From Sinanaerobacter sp. ZZT-01 (GTDB lineage Bacteria > Bacillota > Clostridia > Peptostreptococcales > Anaerovoracaceae): a DNA stretch of 64,000 nucleotides. This document shows positions 37,149-44,896 of the stretch, one piece after another. The stretch spans positions 2,170,001 through 2,234,000 of the forward strand of contig NZ_CP141728.1 in NCBI RefSeq assembly GCF_035621135.1, written 5' to 3'. The notes under the pieces are model-generated. The model was given only the letters and a program-made list of their open reading frames with translations. It made no database searches and was not told where the DNA came from. Position numbers and translations under genes: made by a program. Position 1 is the stretch's first letter, and each line of letters opens with the position of its first letter.

Positions 37149-37159
37149 AGGTCTTACCA
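37149..37159 (+). promoter_or_regulatory. GntR/FadR-type operator before the aminotransferase gene
   Basis: AGGTCTTACCA, whose complement TGGTAAGACCT matches ten of eleven bases of the site at 40869-40879 in front of etfB. The TGGT-N3-ACC pattern is the FadR-subfamily operator type. It lies 51 bp upstream of the start codon. Confidence 0.65.
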
Positions 37160-37210
37160 CTGTGCGGTAGTATGAAACAGTATTATAAGAAAGGATGAAG
37201 GTGAATTGTT

Positions 37211-38377
37211 TTGAAACACAGATTTATAGCGAAACGATATTGGAAAGATCAGTCAACACCGATGGGAAAAGTGGACGAGCTTGCAAAGGGTTTTGATGAT
37301 GTGATTAATCTTAGCCTAGGTGATCCGGATTTGATTACAGAGGAGATCATCATTAACCACGCGTTTCAGGATGCACGAAATGGTCATACAAAATACACGG
37401 ATTTTCGGGGTGATCCGCAGCTGCGGGGTGAAATTGTAAAGTATTATAAAGAAGAATATGGTATGGATGTCCTTGATGAAGAAGTATTTGTTACAGCCAG
37501 CGGCTGCCTTGCAATGTATTTGGCATTAGAGGCGATTTTGGATGACGGAGATGAGGTTATTTTGCAGGCGCCGTTTTTCACACCGTATCCTCAGCAGGTG
37601 GAGCTTGCACGTGGAGTTCCGGTAGAGCTTGCAACTTATGAGAATGAGGATTTTCAAATTAATATGCAGCGTTTAGAAGGGTTGATTAACGAGCGGACGA
37701 AAGCATTGGTTATTAATACGCCCAGCAATCCGACCGGAAGCTGCTTGACATTGGAAACCATGAAGAAAATTGCTGAAATTGCAAAAAAACATGACTTAAT
37801 TGTCATTGCGGATGACATCTATACAGCATTCAGCTATCAGCATCCATTTGTTCCGATTGCTGCTTTAGATGGAATGAAAGAACGGACCATTATAATCAAT
37901 AGCTTTTCAAAAAACTTTACCATGACAGGATGGAGAATTGGAAATATCATTGCGCCGGATTACATTATCGCGACCATTCAAATGATTAATGAAAATGTTG
38001 TATTTACGGCTCCTTCAATTTCTCAGAGAGCTGCGATTCACGCTTTGCAAAACCGAAAGAAAATACAACCGCCGATGATTGAAGAATATAGGAAGCGAAT
38101 GTTCTATGCGGCAGAGCGGATCAATGCGATTCCTCATATGTCAGTAATTTATCCGCCGCGAGGCACCTTCTATCTATTTGTAAATGTTAAAGAGACTGGA
38201 TTAAATTCCGTTGATGTCAGTGACTGCATTCTTAAAGAGGCACATGTTTTAACCATTCCGGGGATTTCGTTTGGAGAATGCGGCGAAGGCTATATCCGAT
38301 TGGCTTGTACCGTCGGTATAAATACTCTAAAAGAAGCTTTTAATCGTTTGGAAAAAGTATCCATTTTTAAAAAGTAA
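37211..38377 (+). CDS. Class I/II pyridoxal-phosphate aminotransferase
   Basis: A 388-aa fold-type I enzyme. Substrate and cofactor residues: NLSLGDPD (near 33), TASGCLAMYLALEAI (near 96), NTPSNPTGSCL (near 173), ADDIYTAFSY and SFSKNFTMTGWRIG with the PLP Lys near 236. Close to aspartate/aromatic aminotransferases; the exact amino acid is not readable. The TTG at 37211 has AAGGTGA eight bases upstream. It is followed 14 bp later by a permease, and both lie behind the GntR-type operator, so it likely feeds an imported amino acid into catabolism. Confidence 0.9.
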   Translation: MKHRFIAKRYWKDQSTPMGKVDELAKGFDDVINLSLGDPDLITEEIIINHAFQDARNGHTKYTDFRGDPQLRGEIVKYYKEEYGMDVLDEEVFVTASGCLAMYLALEAILDDGDEVILQAPFFTPYPQQVELARGVPVELATYENEDFQINMQRLEGLINERTKALVINTPSNPTGSCLTLETMKKIAEIAKKHDLIVIADDIYTAFSYQHPFVPIAALDGMKERTIIINSFSKNFTMTGWRIGNIIAPDYIIATIQMINENVVFTAPSISQRAAIHALQNRKKIQPPMIEEYRKRMFYAAERINAIPHMSVIYPPRGTFYLFVNVKETGLNSVDVSDCILKEAHVLTIPGISFGECGEGYIRLACTVGINTLKEAFNRLEKVSIFKK

Positions 38378-38391
38378 AGGAGGACTGTTTT

Positions 38392-39804
38392 ATGGGAGAA
38401 CAAGTTAAAACCACTGAATCTGGGTCGGAGCAACAGCAAGATTTAAGAGGATTGATACAAAATCCGACTGGTAAACAAAAACTAAAATTTATAATTCCTT
38501 CTGCAATTGGTGTTTTTTTATTTTTATGTCCGATTTGGTATGAGGGGAATATGAACATTCCTCTGGGCGTTATCTCTGAATGGGTGGCCAATTTTATCAA
38601 ACCATGGGCACACGAAGCAATACTTGGGATTGTTGTTATTTCAGCTATTATGACTTTTATTACTAGTGTTTTTAAACCAAAGGCACTTACGGAGGGAAAG
38701 CTACTTTCTAAATTATTTGTGGCTTCTCCGATTTACCTTGTTATCCGCGTTCTTGGAGGAATCATTGTAACATTAGTTTATTTCCAGGTGGGACCGGAAT
38801 GGATCTATTCTGCAGACACAGGCTCAACTATGATAGGATTGATGTCAACTCTGATTGCATGGTTTTTTGCTGCATCGTTTCTGATTCCGCTTCTTATGGA
38901 CTATGGGATTATGGATTATACGGGTACTTTAATCCGTAATTTATTATGGCCGTTGTTTCGCTTGCCGGGAAGAGCCGCAGTCGATCTTTGTGCTTCTTGG
39001 GTTGGAAATTGCAATGTAGGTGTCGTCTTGACGAGTACACAATACGAGCAGGGCTATTACACAGCAAGAGAATCCGTACTGATTGCAACTTGCTTTTCTG
39101 CGGTATCTCTGCCGTTTTGCTTAGTAATTGCAGCAATGATGGGTGTAGAGCAGTATTTCATTCCATTTTATCTTATTTTGACGGTTACCGGTATCGTCAG
39201 TGTTGTAATTATGTCACGTATTTGGCCTTTGGCTAAAAAATATCCTGATGAATACTATGCGTTAGCTGGTAAACAGATTAATGAAGTGGAACCGAAAGGA
39301 ATCAGCAAAACTCGTTGGGCTTATCTGCAGGCAGTTACAAAAGCGGAAAGCGGTCCGAATTTTGGAGAATTGATGTATAAGGGTATTGATATGTTTTTAG
39401 GTATTATTTTTACGCTTGTACCAGTTACAATGTGTGTAGGTACTTTGGCATTGGTACTTTCTACTTATACACCTATTTTTGACTGGATTTCCATGCCATT
39501 TGGATATTATCTTCAAGTTTTAGGTGTGCAGGATGCATTTGCAGCTGCACCGGGTACTGTTGTTGGTTTTGCGGACATGTTCATTCCAGCTGTAATTTGT
39601 GCAAACATACCATCGATTGAAACTAGATTTATTATAGGTATCTTATCTTTAGTACAGATTATCTATATGAGTGAGGTTGGTTCCATAATGCTGGCTTCTA
39701 AAATGCCTGTTAAAATTACAGATTTAATTATTATTTTCTTGGAGAAAACGATCATTTCCATTCCAATTATTGTATTATTGACTAAATTATTCGTATCGTT
39801 TTAA
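38392..39804 (+). CDS. YjiH-type membrane transporter with nucleoside-recognition (Gate) domains
   Basis: A 470-aa protein with about ten hydrophobic helices. VGNCNVGVVLTSTQYEQGYYTARESV (about 200-225, quoted in part) and GVEQYFIPFYLI belong to the YjiH/Gate family. Members are found with amino acid catabolic genes and are thought to be permeases, though substrates are unproven. AAAGGAGG precedes the ATG. It forms an operon with the aminotransferase, suggesting uptake or exchange of that enzyme's substrate. Confidence 0.85.
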   Translation: MGEQVKTTESGSEQQQDLRGLIQNPTGKQKLKFIIPSAIGVFLFLCPIWYEGNMNIPLGVISEWVANFIKPWAHEAILGIVVISAIMTFITSVFKPKALTEGKLLSKLFVASPIYLVIRVLGGIIVTLVYFQVGPEWIYSADTGSTMIGLMSTLIAWFFAASFLIPLLMDYGIMDYTGTLIRNLLWPLFRLPGRAAVDLCASWVGNCNVGVVLTSTQYEQGYYTARESVLIATCFSAVSLPFCLVIAAMMGVEQYFIPFYLILTVTGIVSVVIMSRIWPLAKKYPDEYYALAGKQINEVEPKGISKTRWAYLQAVTKAESGPNFGELMYKGIDMFLGIIFTLVPVTMCVGTLALVLSTYTPIFDWISMPFGYYLQVLGVQDAFAAAPGTVVGFADMFIPAVICANIPSIETRFIIGILSLVQIIYMSEVGSIMLASKMPVKITDLIIIFLEKTIISIPIIVLLTKLFVSF

Positions 39805-39853
39805 TAACAGATTTAAAAAAATAGCAGAAGGAAATCGCTCGTTTTTATAGAAT

Positions 39854-39912
39854 AACCGCTGTAAAATAAAAAGATATACCACCCTTTATCTTTGCTTTCA
39901 CAGCGGTTTTCT
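39854..39912 (+). terminator. Terminator of the aminotransferase-permease operon
   Basis: AACCGCTGT (39854-39862) pairs with ACAGCGGTT (39900-39908), with an inner aaagata/tatcttt stem, followed by TTCTATTTTA. Confidence 0.75.
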
Positions 39913-39960
39913 ATTTTATGACAGATAAGATGAAAAGAATTGTAAAAGATCTTTATGTAA

Positions 39961-39989
39961 AAAAGCTCCCTATAAAAATAGGGAGTTTT
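39961..39989 (-). terminator. Terminator of the GntR gene
   Basis: On the minus strand, aactccctat-tttt-atagggag followed by CTTTTTT, 37 bp after the gntR stop. Confidence 0.85.
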
Positions 39990-40025
39990 CAGTAAGTTAA
40001 TAAATTGCTTAAAGCTGTGAGAATT

Positions 40026-40727
40026 CTAAATTTGGTGAAGCAGATCTGGCCGAATGTTATCCAAATGACTTACAATAAAGGAAACAGCTGCCTCTTCATC
40101 TTTTTTTTCAATGGCATCTATAATTTTTTGGTGTTCTTCATAAATGAGTTCAATAGAATCTTCTTTCGTGAAATAAGATAGATGTACCGTTTGATCTATA
40201 AAATTTTCCAAAAGATAAGATGCGTTTTCAAAAGTTAATAGAATTAAGCTGTTGTTGCAAATACGGGCAATTTCAAAGTGAAAATTTCTGTCACATTCTG
40301 ATTTTTCAGCTGGTGTTTCTGCTTGCATCATTTGTAACTGTTTTTGTTTCAAGGATGCAACGTCGTTGGGCGTAGCAGATTTTGCAGCTTCTCGGACAGT
40401 GAAGGTTTCAATCAGGTAACGAAGCTGTAAGACTTCTTGCACATTCCCGTTATTTAATTTAAAAGAAAGCGAGAGCGGCTTAAAAAAGTTTGACTCAACA
40501 TTATTTACAATGTAATTGCCTAAACCGTGGCGGCGTTCAACGAGTCCAAGTACCTCTAACGCTTTTAATGCTTCGCGCAATGCGGGGCGGCCGATTTGAA
40601 ATTGCTCCGTCATAACGCGTTCAGGCGGAAGCTGGTCACCGTCTTTTAATTCACCTTTCATAATCATTTCCTGAATTTGCTCGATGACGATTTGGGAGAT
40701 TTTTTTATTTTCTATTGCCATAAACAT
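40026..40727 (-). CDS. GntR-family (FadR subfamily) transcriptional regulator
   Basis: A 233-aa regulator. The winged helix spans about residues 8-75 (LPPERVMTEQFQIGRPALREALKALEVLGLV, quoted in part) and an FCD effector domain about 85-225, with metal ligands in DRNFHFEIA and EEHQKIIDAI. FadR-type regulators bind TGGT-N3-ACCA sites and respond to organic acids such as lactate. The ATG at 40727 has AGGAG eight bases upstream. It diverges from etfB, 200 bp apart, next to such an operator. In Acetobacterium woodii a similar regulator precedes lctBCD. Confidence 0.9.
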   Translation of the reverse strand: MFMAIENKKISQIVIEQIQEMIMKGELKDGDQLPPERVMTEQFQIGRPALREALKALEVLGLVERRHGLGNYIVNNVESNFFKPLSLSFKLNNGNVQEVLQLRYLIETFTVREAAKSATPNDVASLKQKQLQMMQAETPAEKSECDRNFHFEIARICNNSLILLTFENASYLLENFIDQTVHLSYFTKEDSIELIYEEHQKIIDAIEKKDEEAAVSFIVSHLDNIRPDLLHQI

Positions 40728-40834
40728 GAGGTTTACTCCTTTGTACCAATATAGATGATATTCATATAATTTTATTTTAAAGGAATAAAAGAAAAACTGC
40801 AAATTAAAAAAATATCAGAATATTAAAAAAGTGA

Positions 40835-40879
40835 TTGCATCATTTTAATAAAAGTTGTACAATTTAAGTGGTAAGACCA
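40835..40879 (+). promoter_or_regulatory. etfB promoter with GntR-type operator
   Basis: TTGCAT (40835-40840), 17 bp, TACAAT (40858-40863), then the perfect operator TGGTAAGACCA (40869-40879) over the predicted transcript start. A repressor bound there would block initiation. The start codon follows 47 bp later. Confidence 0.75.
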
Positions 40880-40926
40880 TGAAATAAGTTGAAAATTGGA
40901 GCATGCTGAAGAAACGAGGGAATATC

Positions 40927-41730
40927 ATGAACATACTTGTTTTAGTAAAAGAAGTCCCTGATATGGAAAAAGTAAAATTTGATAGAGAAAGAGGCGTTGT
41001 TGACCGTTCGTCTGCAGAAGCAGAAATGAATCCTTTTGATGAAAATGCACTACAAGCCGCAGTGGATCAAAAAAAGAAAGGGAATCCAGATGTTTTTGTA
41101 ACGGTTATGACAATGGGACCGCAAAGAGCAGAAAAGATGCTGAGAGATGCATATGCGAGGGGAGCAGATCAGGCGGTATTGCTGACAGACCGAAAATTTG
41201 GAGGTTCTGATACCTGTGCGACCGCAAAGACCTTGGCGGCTGCAATTAAGAAAACGGGACCTTTTGATTTGATTTTATGTGGAGAAAAATCTGTGGATGG
41301 TGATACGGCACAGGTGGGGGCAGAGGTTGCTGAATTTTTAAACATTCCGCATGCCTATTATGTAGAAGATATTCGTAAATTAGATATGAATTCGGTTCAA
41401 GTAGCTGTTGAAAATATGGGTGGAAATAGACAGATTCGAACGATGCGCTTGCCTGCATTGATCGGCGTAACTAAAAATATCAGTCGTCCGGAGCTACCGA
41501 CTGTAAAGCGAAAATTAGAATCATTGGAAATACCGGTAAAAGTATATACCTTACAGGATTTAAACGGATATTTAACCGAAGAAGAGACTGGATTTAAGGG
41601 GTCGCCAACAAAGGTTTCTAAAATAGAAATTCCAAAAGCAGTAAAAAAGAGTAACCGCATATACCGCGAAGAGTTCACAGACTTTTTAAAGTCTGTTACG
41701 GATGTTTTGGCGGAGAAAGGGATTGTGTAG
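40927..41730 (+). CDS. etfB: Electron transfer flavoprotein, beta subunit
   Basis: A 267-aa EtfB. Landmarks: NILVLVKEVPD start, MNPFDENALQAA (near 38), VTVMTMGPQRAEKMLRDAYARGAD (quoted in part) and CGEKSVDGDTAQVGAEVAE (near 121), the nucleotide-binding loop. The ATG at 40927 has GAGGG seven bases before. It pairs with EtfA encoded next and with a FAD dehydrogenase. The order etfB-etfA-dehydrogenase equals lctB-lctC-lctD of anaerobic lactate oxidisers. Confidence 0.94.
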   Translation: MNILVLVKEVPDMEKVKFDRERGVVDRSSAEAEMNPFDENALQAAVDQKKKGNPDVFVTVMTMGPQRAEKMLRDAYARGADQAVLLTDRKFGGSDTCATAKTLAAAIKKTGPFDLILCGEKSVDGDTAQVGAEVAEFLNIPHAYYVEDIRKLDMNSVQVAVENMGGNRQIRTMRLPALIGVTKNISRPELPTVKRKLESLEIPVKVYTLQDLNGYLTEEETGFKGSPTKVSKIEIPKAVKKSNRIYREEFTDFLKSVTDVLAEKGIV

Positions 41731-41734
41731 AACT

Positions 41735-42724
41735 ATGAGTGATAAAAAGCAAAAAGGTGTTCTCGTTCTCGCAGAACAAAATAACGGTGAAATACACAAG
41801 GTAAGCTATGAATTACTGAACAAAGGGAAAGAATTGGCGGAAAAAAGAGATCTTCCGCTAACCTGCCTTTTAATAGGTGGGGAAGTAATTTCTGCAGAGG
41901 AATTAAACTATCGAGGGGCACAGACCGTTTATTATATAAAGGACTCTTCTTTTAAAATACCAGAAGAAAATTCCTATAAAGAAAATGTCGTTGCTTTTAT
42001 AAAAGAAAGGGAACCGGAAATTGTTTTGATTGGAGCAACGAACTTTGGACGTTCCTTGGCACCACGAATTGCAGCGGCACTAGGAACGGGATTAACTGCG
42101 GATTGCACAGACTTACAAGTAAACGAAGAAGGGCGGCTGATTCAGATCCGACCGGCATTCAGTGACCATTTGTTTGCACATATTAAAACGGTAAAAGACC
42201 CGCAGATGGCAACGGTTCGGTATAAGGAATTTGCAGAGGCACAAAGAGATACGTCAAGAGTTGAAAATATTGTGATGATGAAACCATATATGGCACTCTG
42301 TTCAAAGAGTAAAATAGATGAAATCATTCCAATGGATGATATGGATATTACAGAAGCAGAAGTTATCGTGGCAGCGGGGCGCGGCTTACGAAAAAAAGAG
42401 GATCTGCTGCTGCTTGAGGAATTGGCGCGTACTTTAGGAGGAAAAGTTGGCGCATCGAGAGCACTGGTCGACGCCGGCTTGGCAGAGAGTGCGATGCAGG
42501 TAGGATACAGCGGTAATCGTGTAAAGCCAAAGGTATACATTGCCTGCGGTATTTCAGGAGCACCACAGCATTTGGCAGGTATGAAGGATTCTCAGACGAT
42601 CATCGCAATAAATAGTGATCCTTCCGCCCCTATTTTTCAAGTTGCCGACTATGGATACGTAGGCGATCTGTATGAAGTGATACCGCAGCTGATTCATGCA
42701 TGGAGAAAGGAGGAGACGGAATAA
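41735..42724 (+). CDS. etfA: Electron transfer flavoprotein, alpha subunit
   Basis: A 329-aa EtfA. The C-terminal FAD signature YIACGISGAPQHLAG is at about 271-285, preceded by VAAGRGLRKKEDLLLLEEL, and INSDPSAPIFQVADYG follows. Unlike the LctC subunits of confurcating lactate dehydrogenases it has no N-terminal ferredoxin domain, so only the flavins are visible here. The ATG at 41735 follows the etfB stop by four bases; its stop overlaps the next start (TAATG). Confidence 0.94.
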   Translation: MSDKKQKGVLVLAEQNNGEIHKVSYELLNKGKELAEKRDLPLTCLLIGGEVISAEELNYRGAQTVYYIKDSSFKIPEENSYKENVVAFIKEREPEIVLIGATNFGRSLAPRIAAALGTGLTADCTDLQVNEEGRLIQIRPAFSDHLFAHIKTVKDPQMATVRYKEFAEAQRDTSRVENIVMMKPYMALCSKSKIDEIIPMDDMDITEAEVIVAAGRGLRKKEDLLLLEELARTLGGKVGASRALVDAGLAESAMQVGYSGNRVKPKVYIACGISGAPQHLAGMKDSQTIIAINSDPSAPIFQVADYGYVGDLYEVIPQLIHAWRKEETE

Positions 42725-44109
42725 TGAAGGAAAATATTTTAAAAGCATTAAAGGATATCGTTGGAGAGGATTATCTTCTGACAAAGAAAGAACTGACCGC
42801 CTCTTACCTTTATGATGAAGTAGAAGAAGCATACCGCCCGAAGGCAAATATAGATTCAATCGTAATAAAGCCAGCAAATTCAAAGGAAGTAGCGGCTGTT
42901 ATGAAGCTGGCCAATGAATGGAAGATTCCCGTAGTCGTACGTGGTGGAGCAACCGGACTCTGTGGTGGATGCACACCGGTAGAGGAAAGCTTTATTTTAA
43001 CGATGGAACGAATGAATGCAATTTTAGAAATTGACCGAAACAATATGGTAGCGGTTTTAGAGGCTGGTGTTACACTGATGGACTTGCTTGAAGAGCTGGA
43101 TCAATCAAATGATTTAAGCTTCCCAGTACATCCCGGAGATGAAGGTGCACAGATGGGCGGCATGGCGGTAACCAATGCGGGCGGAGCCAGAGCGGTACGT
43201 CACGGTGTGATGCGAAAGCATATTATGGGTGTGGAGGCAGTCCTCCCGAACGGTGAAATATTGGAGCTCGGAGGAAAGCTTGTAAAAAATAATGCAGGAT
43301 ATAATCTAATGCAGCTTTTGCTTGGAAGCGAAGGCACATTGGCTGTTATTACTAAAATTATATTGAAAATTTATCCAAAAGATCGCAGTTCTGCAACGAT
43401 TGTGGCACCGTTTGAACGATTTGAGGATGCATGTCAGGCAGTAATGGACATTTTACAAAGCGGAAATATTCCTCTTGCAGTAGAATACATGGATAAGCAT
43501 TTGTTTGTGGGAACGGCAGAAATGCTTGGTTTGGAATGGCAGGCGAAAAGAGGAAATGCAGATTTGCTGATTATTCTTTCGGAAAAAAATGAGGAGCGCC
43601 TGTATGATGCATGTAGGGAAATCAATGCAATTTGCGAGAAAAACAACTGTTATGAAACTTTGTATGCCGGAAAAGCAAAGGAACAGGAAGAGCTTTTATT
43701 AATTCGAAGCCAGCATTATGAGTACATTAAAGAAACGATATGCGATTCCTTTGATATGGCAGTGCCGGTTTCAGAGATTCCAGCTTTTATCAGCGATTTA
43801 AAAAGACTGGTAAAAGAGTATGATACCAGTACGAATGTGATTGCGCATATTGCAGATGGAAATGTGCATAATGATATTTTGTATTTGAAGGACGGGAGCA
43901 TTCCGCCGTATGCAGAGGAACTGAAGCAGAAAATGTATGATGCCTGCTTTTCTTACGGAGGAACGATTACAGGAGAGCATGGGATTGGGAAAATCAGGAC
44001 AGAGGACTTAACCTTGCAAAAATCACCTGTAGAGCTGGAACTGATGAAGGGGATTAAAAAGGTATTTGATCCGAATCATATTATGAACCCAAAAACAGTG
44101 TTGATGTAG
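42724..44109 (+). CDS. FAD-linked 2-hydroxy acid dehydrogenase (GlcD/LctD-like)
   Basis: A 461-aa flavoenzyme of the FAD_binding_4 / FAD-oxidase_C type. FAD loop VVVRGGATGLCGG near 79-91, VHPGDEGAQMGGMAVTNAGGA near 137-157 (quoted in part), LLGSEGTLAVITKI near 205, and the C-terminal TGEHGIGKIR near 420. Such enzymes oxidise lactate or other 2-hydroxy acids and pass electrons to EtfAB. AGGAGG precedes the ATG. The substrate cannot be read from sequence; the shared operator with the aminotransferase hints at a 2-hydroxy acid derived from an amino acid. Confidence 0.9.
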   Translation: MKENILKALKDIVGEDYLLTKKELTASYLYDEVEEAYRPKANIDSIVIKPANSKEVAAVMKLANEWKIPVVVRGGATGLCGGCTPVEESFILTMERMNAILEIDRNNMVAVLEAGVTLMDLLEELDQSNDLSFPVHPGDEGAQMGGMAVTNAGGARAVRHGVMRKHIMGVEAVLPNGEILELGGKLVKNNAGYNLMQLLLGSEGTLAVITKIILKIYPKDRSSATIVAPFERFEDACQAVMDILQSGNIPLAVEYMDKHLFVGTAEMLGLEWQAKRGNADLLIILSEKNEERLYDACREINAICEKNNCYETLYAGKAKEQEELLLIRSQHYEYIKETICDSFDMAVPVSEIPAFISDLKRLVKEYDTSTNVIAHIADGNVHNDILYLKDGSIPPYAEELKQKMYDACFSYGGTITGEHGIGKIRTEDLTLQKSPVELELMKGIKKVFDPNHIMNPKTVLM

Positions 44110-44160
44110 CATGAATAAAGAGCTTGCATACCTTAGAGATAGGAAGAAATAAGTAAAAAG

Positions 44161-44205
44161 AAGCTGACTGCTGAGGAAGAACAGAGCAGTTAGTTTCTTT
44201 TTCTT
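44161..44205 (+). terminator. Terminator of the etf operon
   Basis: Arms ctgactgct (44164-44172) and agcagttag (44185-44193, one G-U pair) extended by AA/TT, followed by TTTCTTTTTCTTT. Confidence 0.8.
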
Positions 44206-44334
44206 TAAATTCACATAACAGGACATTATCTATCTTACAAATTAGGAAATATTTAGCATGATTTTCACTTGCAAAATATAATGAAAGCTGATAACATAAA
44301 CTCAAATCAGATGAAATTAGAAAAAATAATACAA

Positions 44335-44362
44335 TTCATGTTCTGCCGGTTTAATCCGGTAG
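44335..44362 (+). repeat. Truncated copy of the cobalamin riboswitch 5' end
   Basis: ATTCATGTTCTGCCGG followed by a taatccgg arm mirrors the start of the full riboswitch at 44483 (ATTCATGTTCTACCGG), but no B12 box or junction follows. It is a fragment of a second riboswitch or a chance duplicate of its P2 arm, about 149 bp upstream. Confidence 0.55.
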
Positions 44363-44483
44363 TAATTTTGCTCTTGAAAAATAGAAAAATAGATGGTAGT
44401 ATAAATCTATAAAATTGTAAATATTAAGAAAGAAACAATATTTTCGACAATGTTTGACAAGTATAAAACGAATTGAATACATA

Positions 44484-44675
44484 TTCATGTTCTACCGGGT
44501 AAAGCCGGAAGCTAAGAGGGAAGTCGGTGAAAATCCGGCACGGACCCGCCGCTGTAAGCGCGGAGTTTCTGAATCATATTTGCGGAATGCAGACTGCCAC
44601 TGAGGGGTGATAAGCCCTTTGGGAAGGAGATTGGAAACGAAGATGCGCAAGTCAGAAGACCTGCATGGATAGAAG
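44484..44675 (+). promoter_or_regulatory. Cobalamin (B12) riboswitch
   Basis: The class signatures follow in order: a P2 arm ctaccgggtaaagccgg, gggaagtcggtgaaaatccg (44518-44537, the G-A-A core), gacccgccgctgtaa, gccactg (44656-44600 zone at 44596-44602), gggaaggag, and the B12 box-like gcaagtcagaagacctgc (44647-44664). A TTGACA at 44454-44459 marks the likely promoter. Bases 44698-44705 (TGACTTGC) are the exact complement of 44647-44654, an alternative pairing expected in an expression platform. It controls the two surface-protein genes downstream; ligand-dependent repression is the norm. Confidence 0.95.
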
Positions 44676-44702
44676 GCAGTGATAGTCACGAGGTAAATGA
44701 CT

Positions 44703-44790
44703 TGCAGGATTTTTTTGAAGGAAAAAAAGAGCACATGATATAAATAGGAGCAGTGAAAACGGACTGCGGCATTTTGCCGCAGTCTTTTTT
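44703..44790 (+). terminator. Riboswitch expression platform with strong intrinsic terminator
   Basis: A first possible stop is TGCAGG (44703-44708, complement of CCTGCA at 44660-44665) followed by seven T. A second, much stronger one is the 10-bp stem gactgcggca-ttt-tgccgcagtc (44762-44784) followed by T residues. Both precede the propeller gene, which argues for transcriptional attenuation by cobalamin. Confidence 0.85.
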
Positions 44791-44896
44791 GTTGAAATAA
44801 AAGAGGAAGGGGGTGAGCATGATTGAAAAAATACGGTAATCTCGCCGTATGGAGCATAACTCAATTATTTAAGAAAAAGAAGGAGGAAAGAAGCGA

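Noticed and set aside
44820-44840. Six-codon frame after GGGGGTGAGC in the riboswitch leader
   Set aside because: Too short to separate from chance; it could be a leader peptide but no regulatory codon pattern is present.
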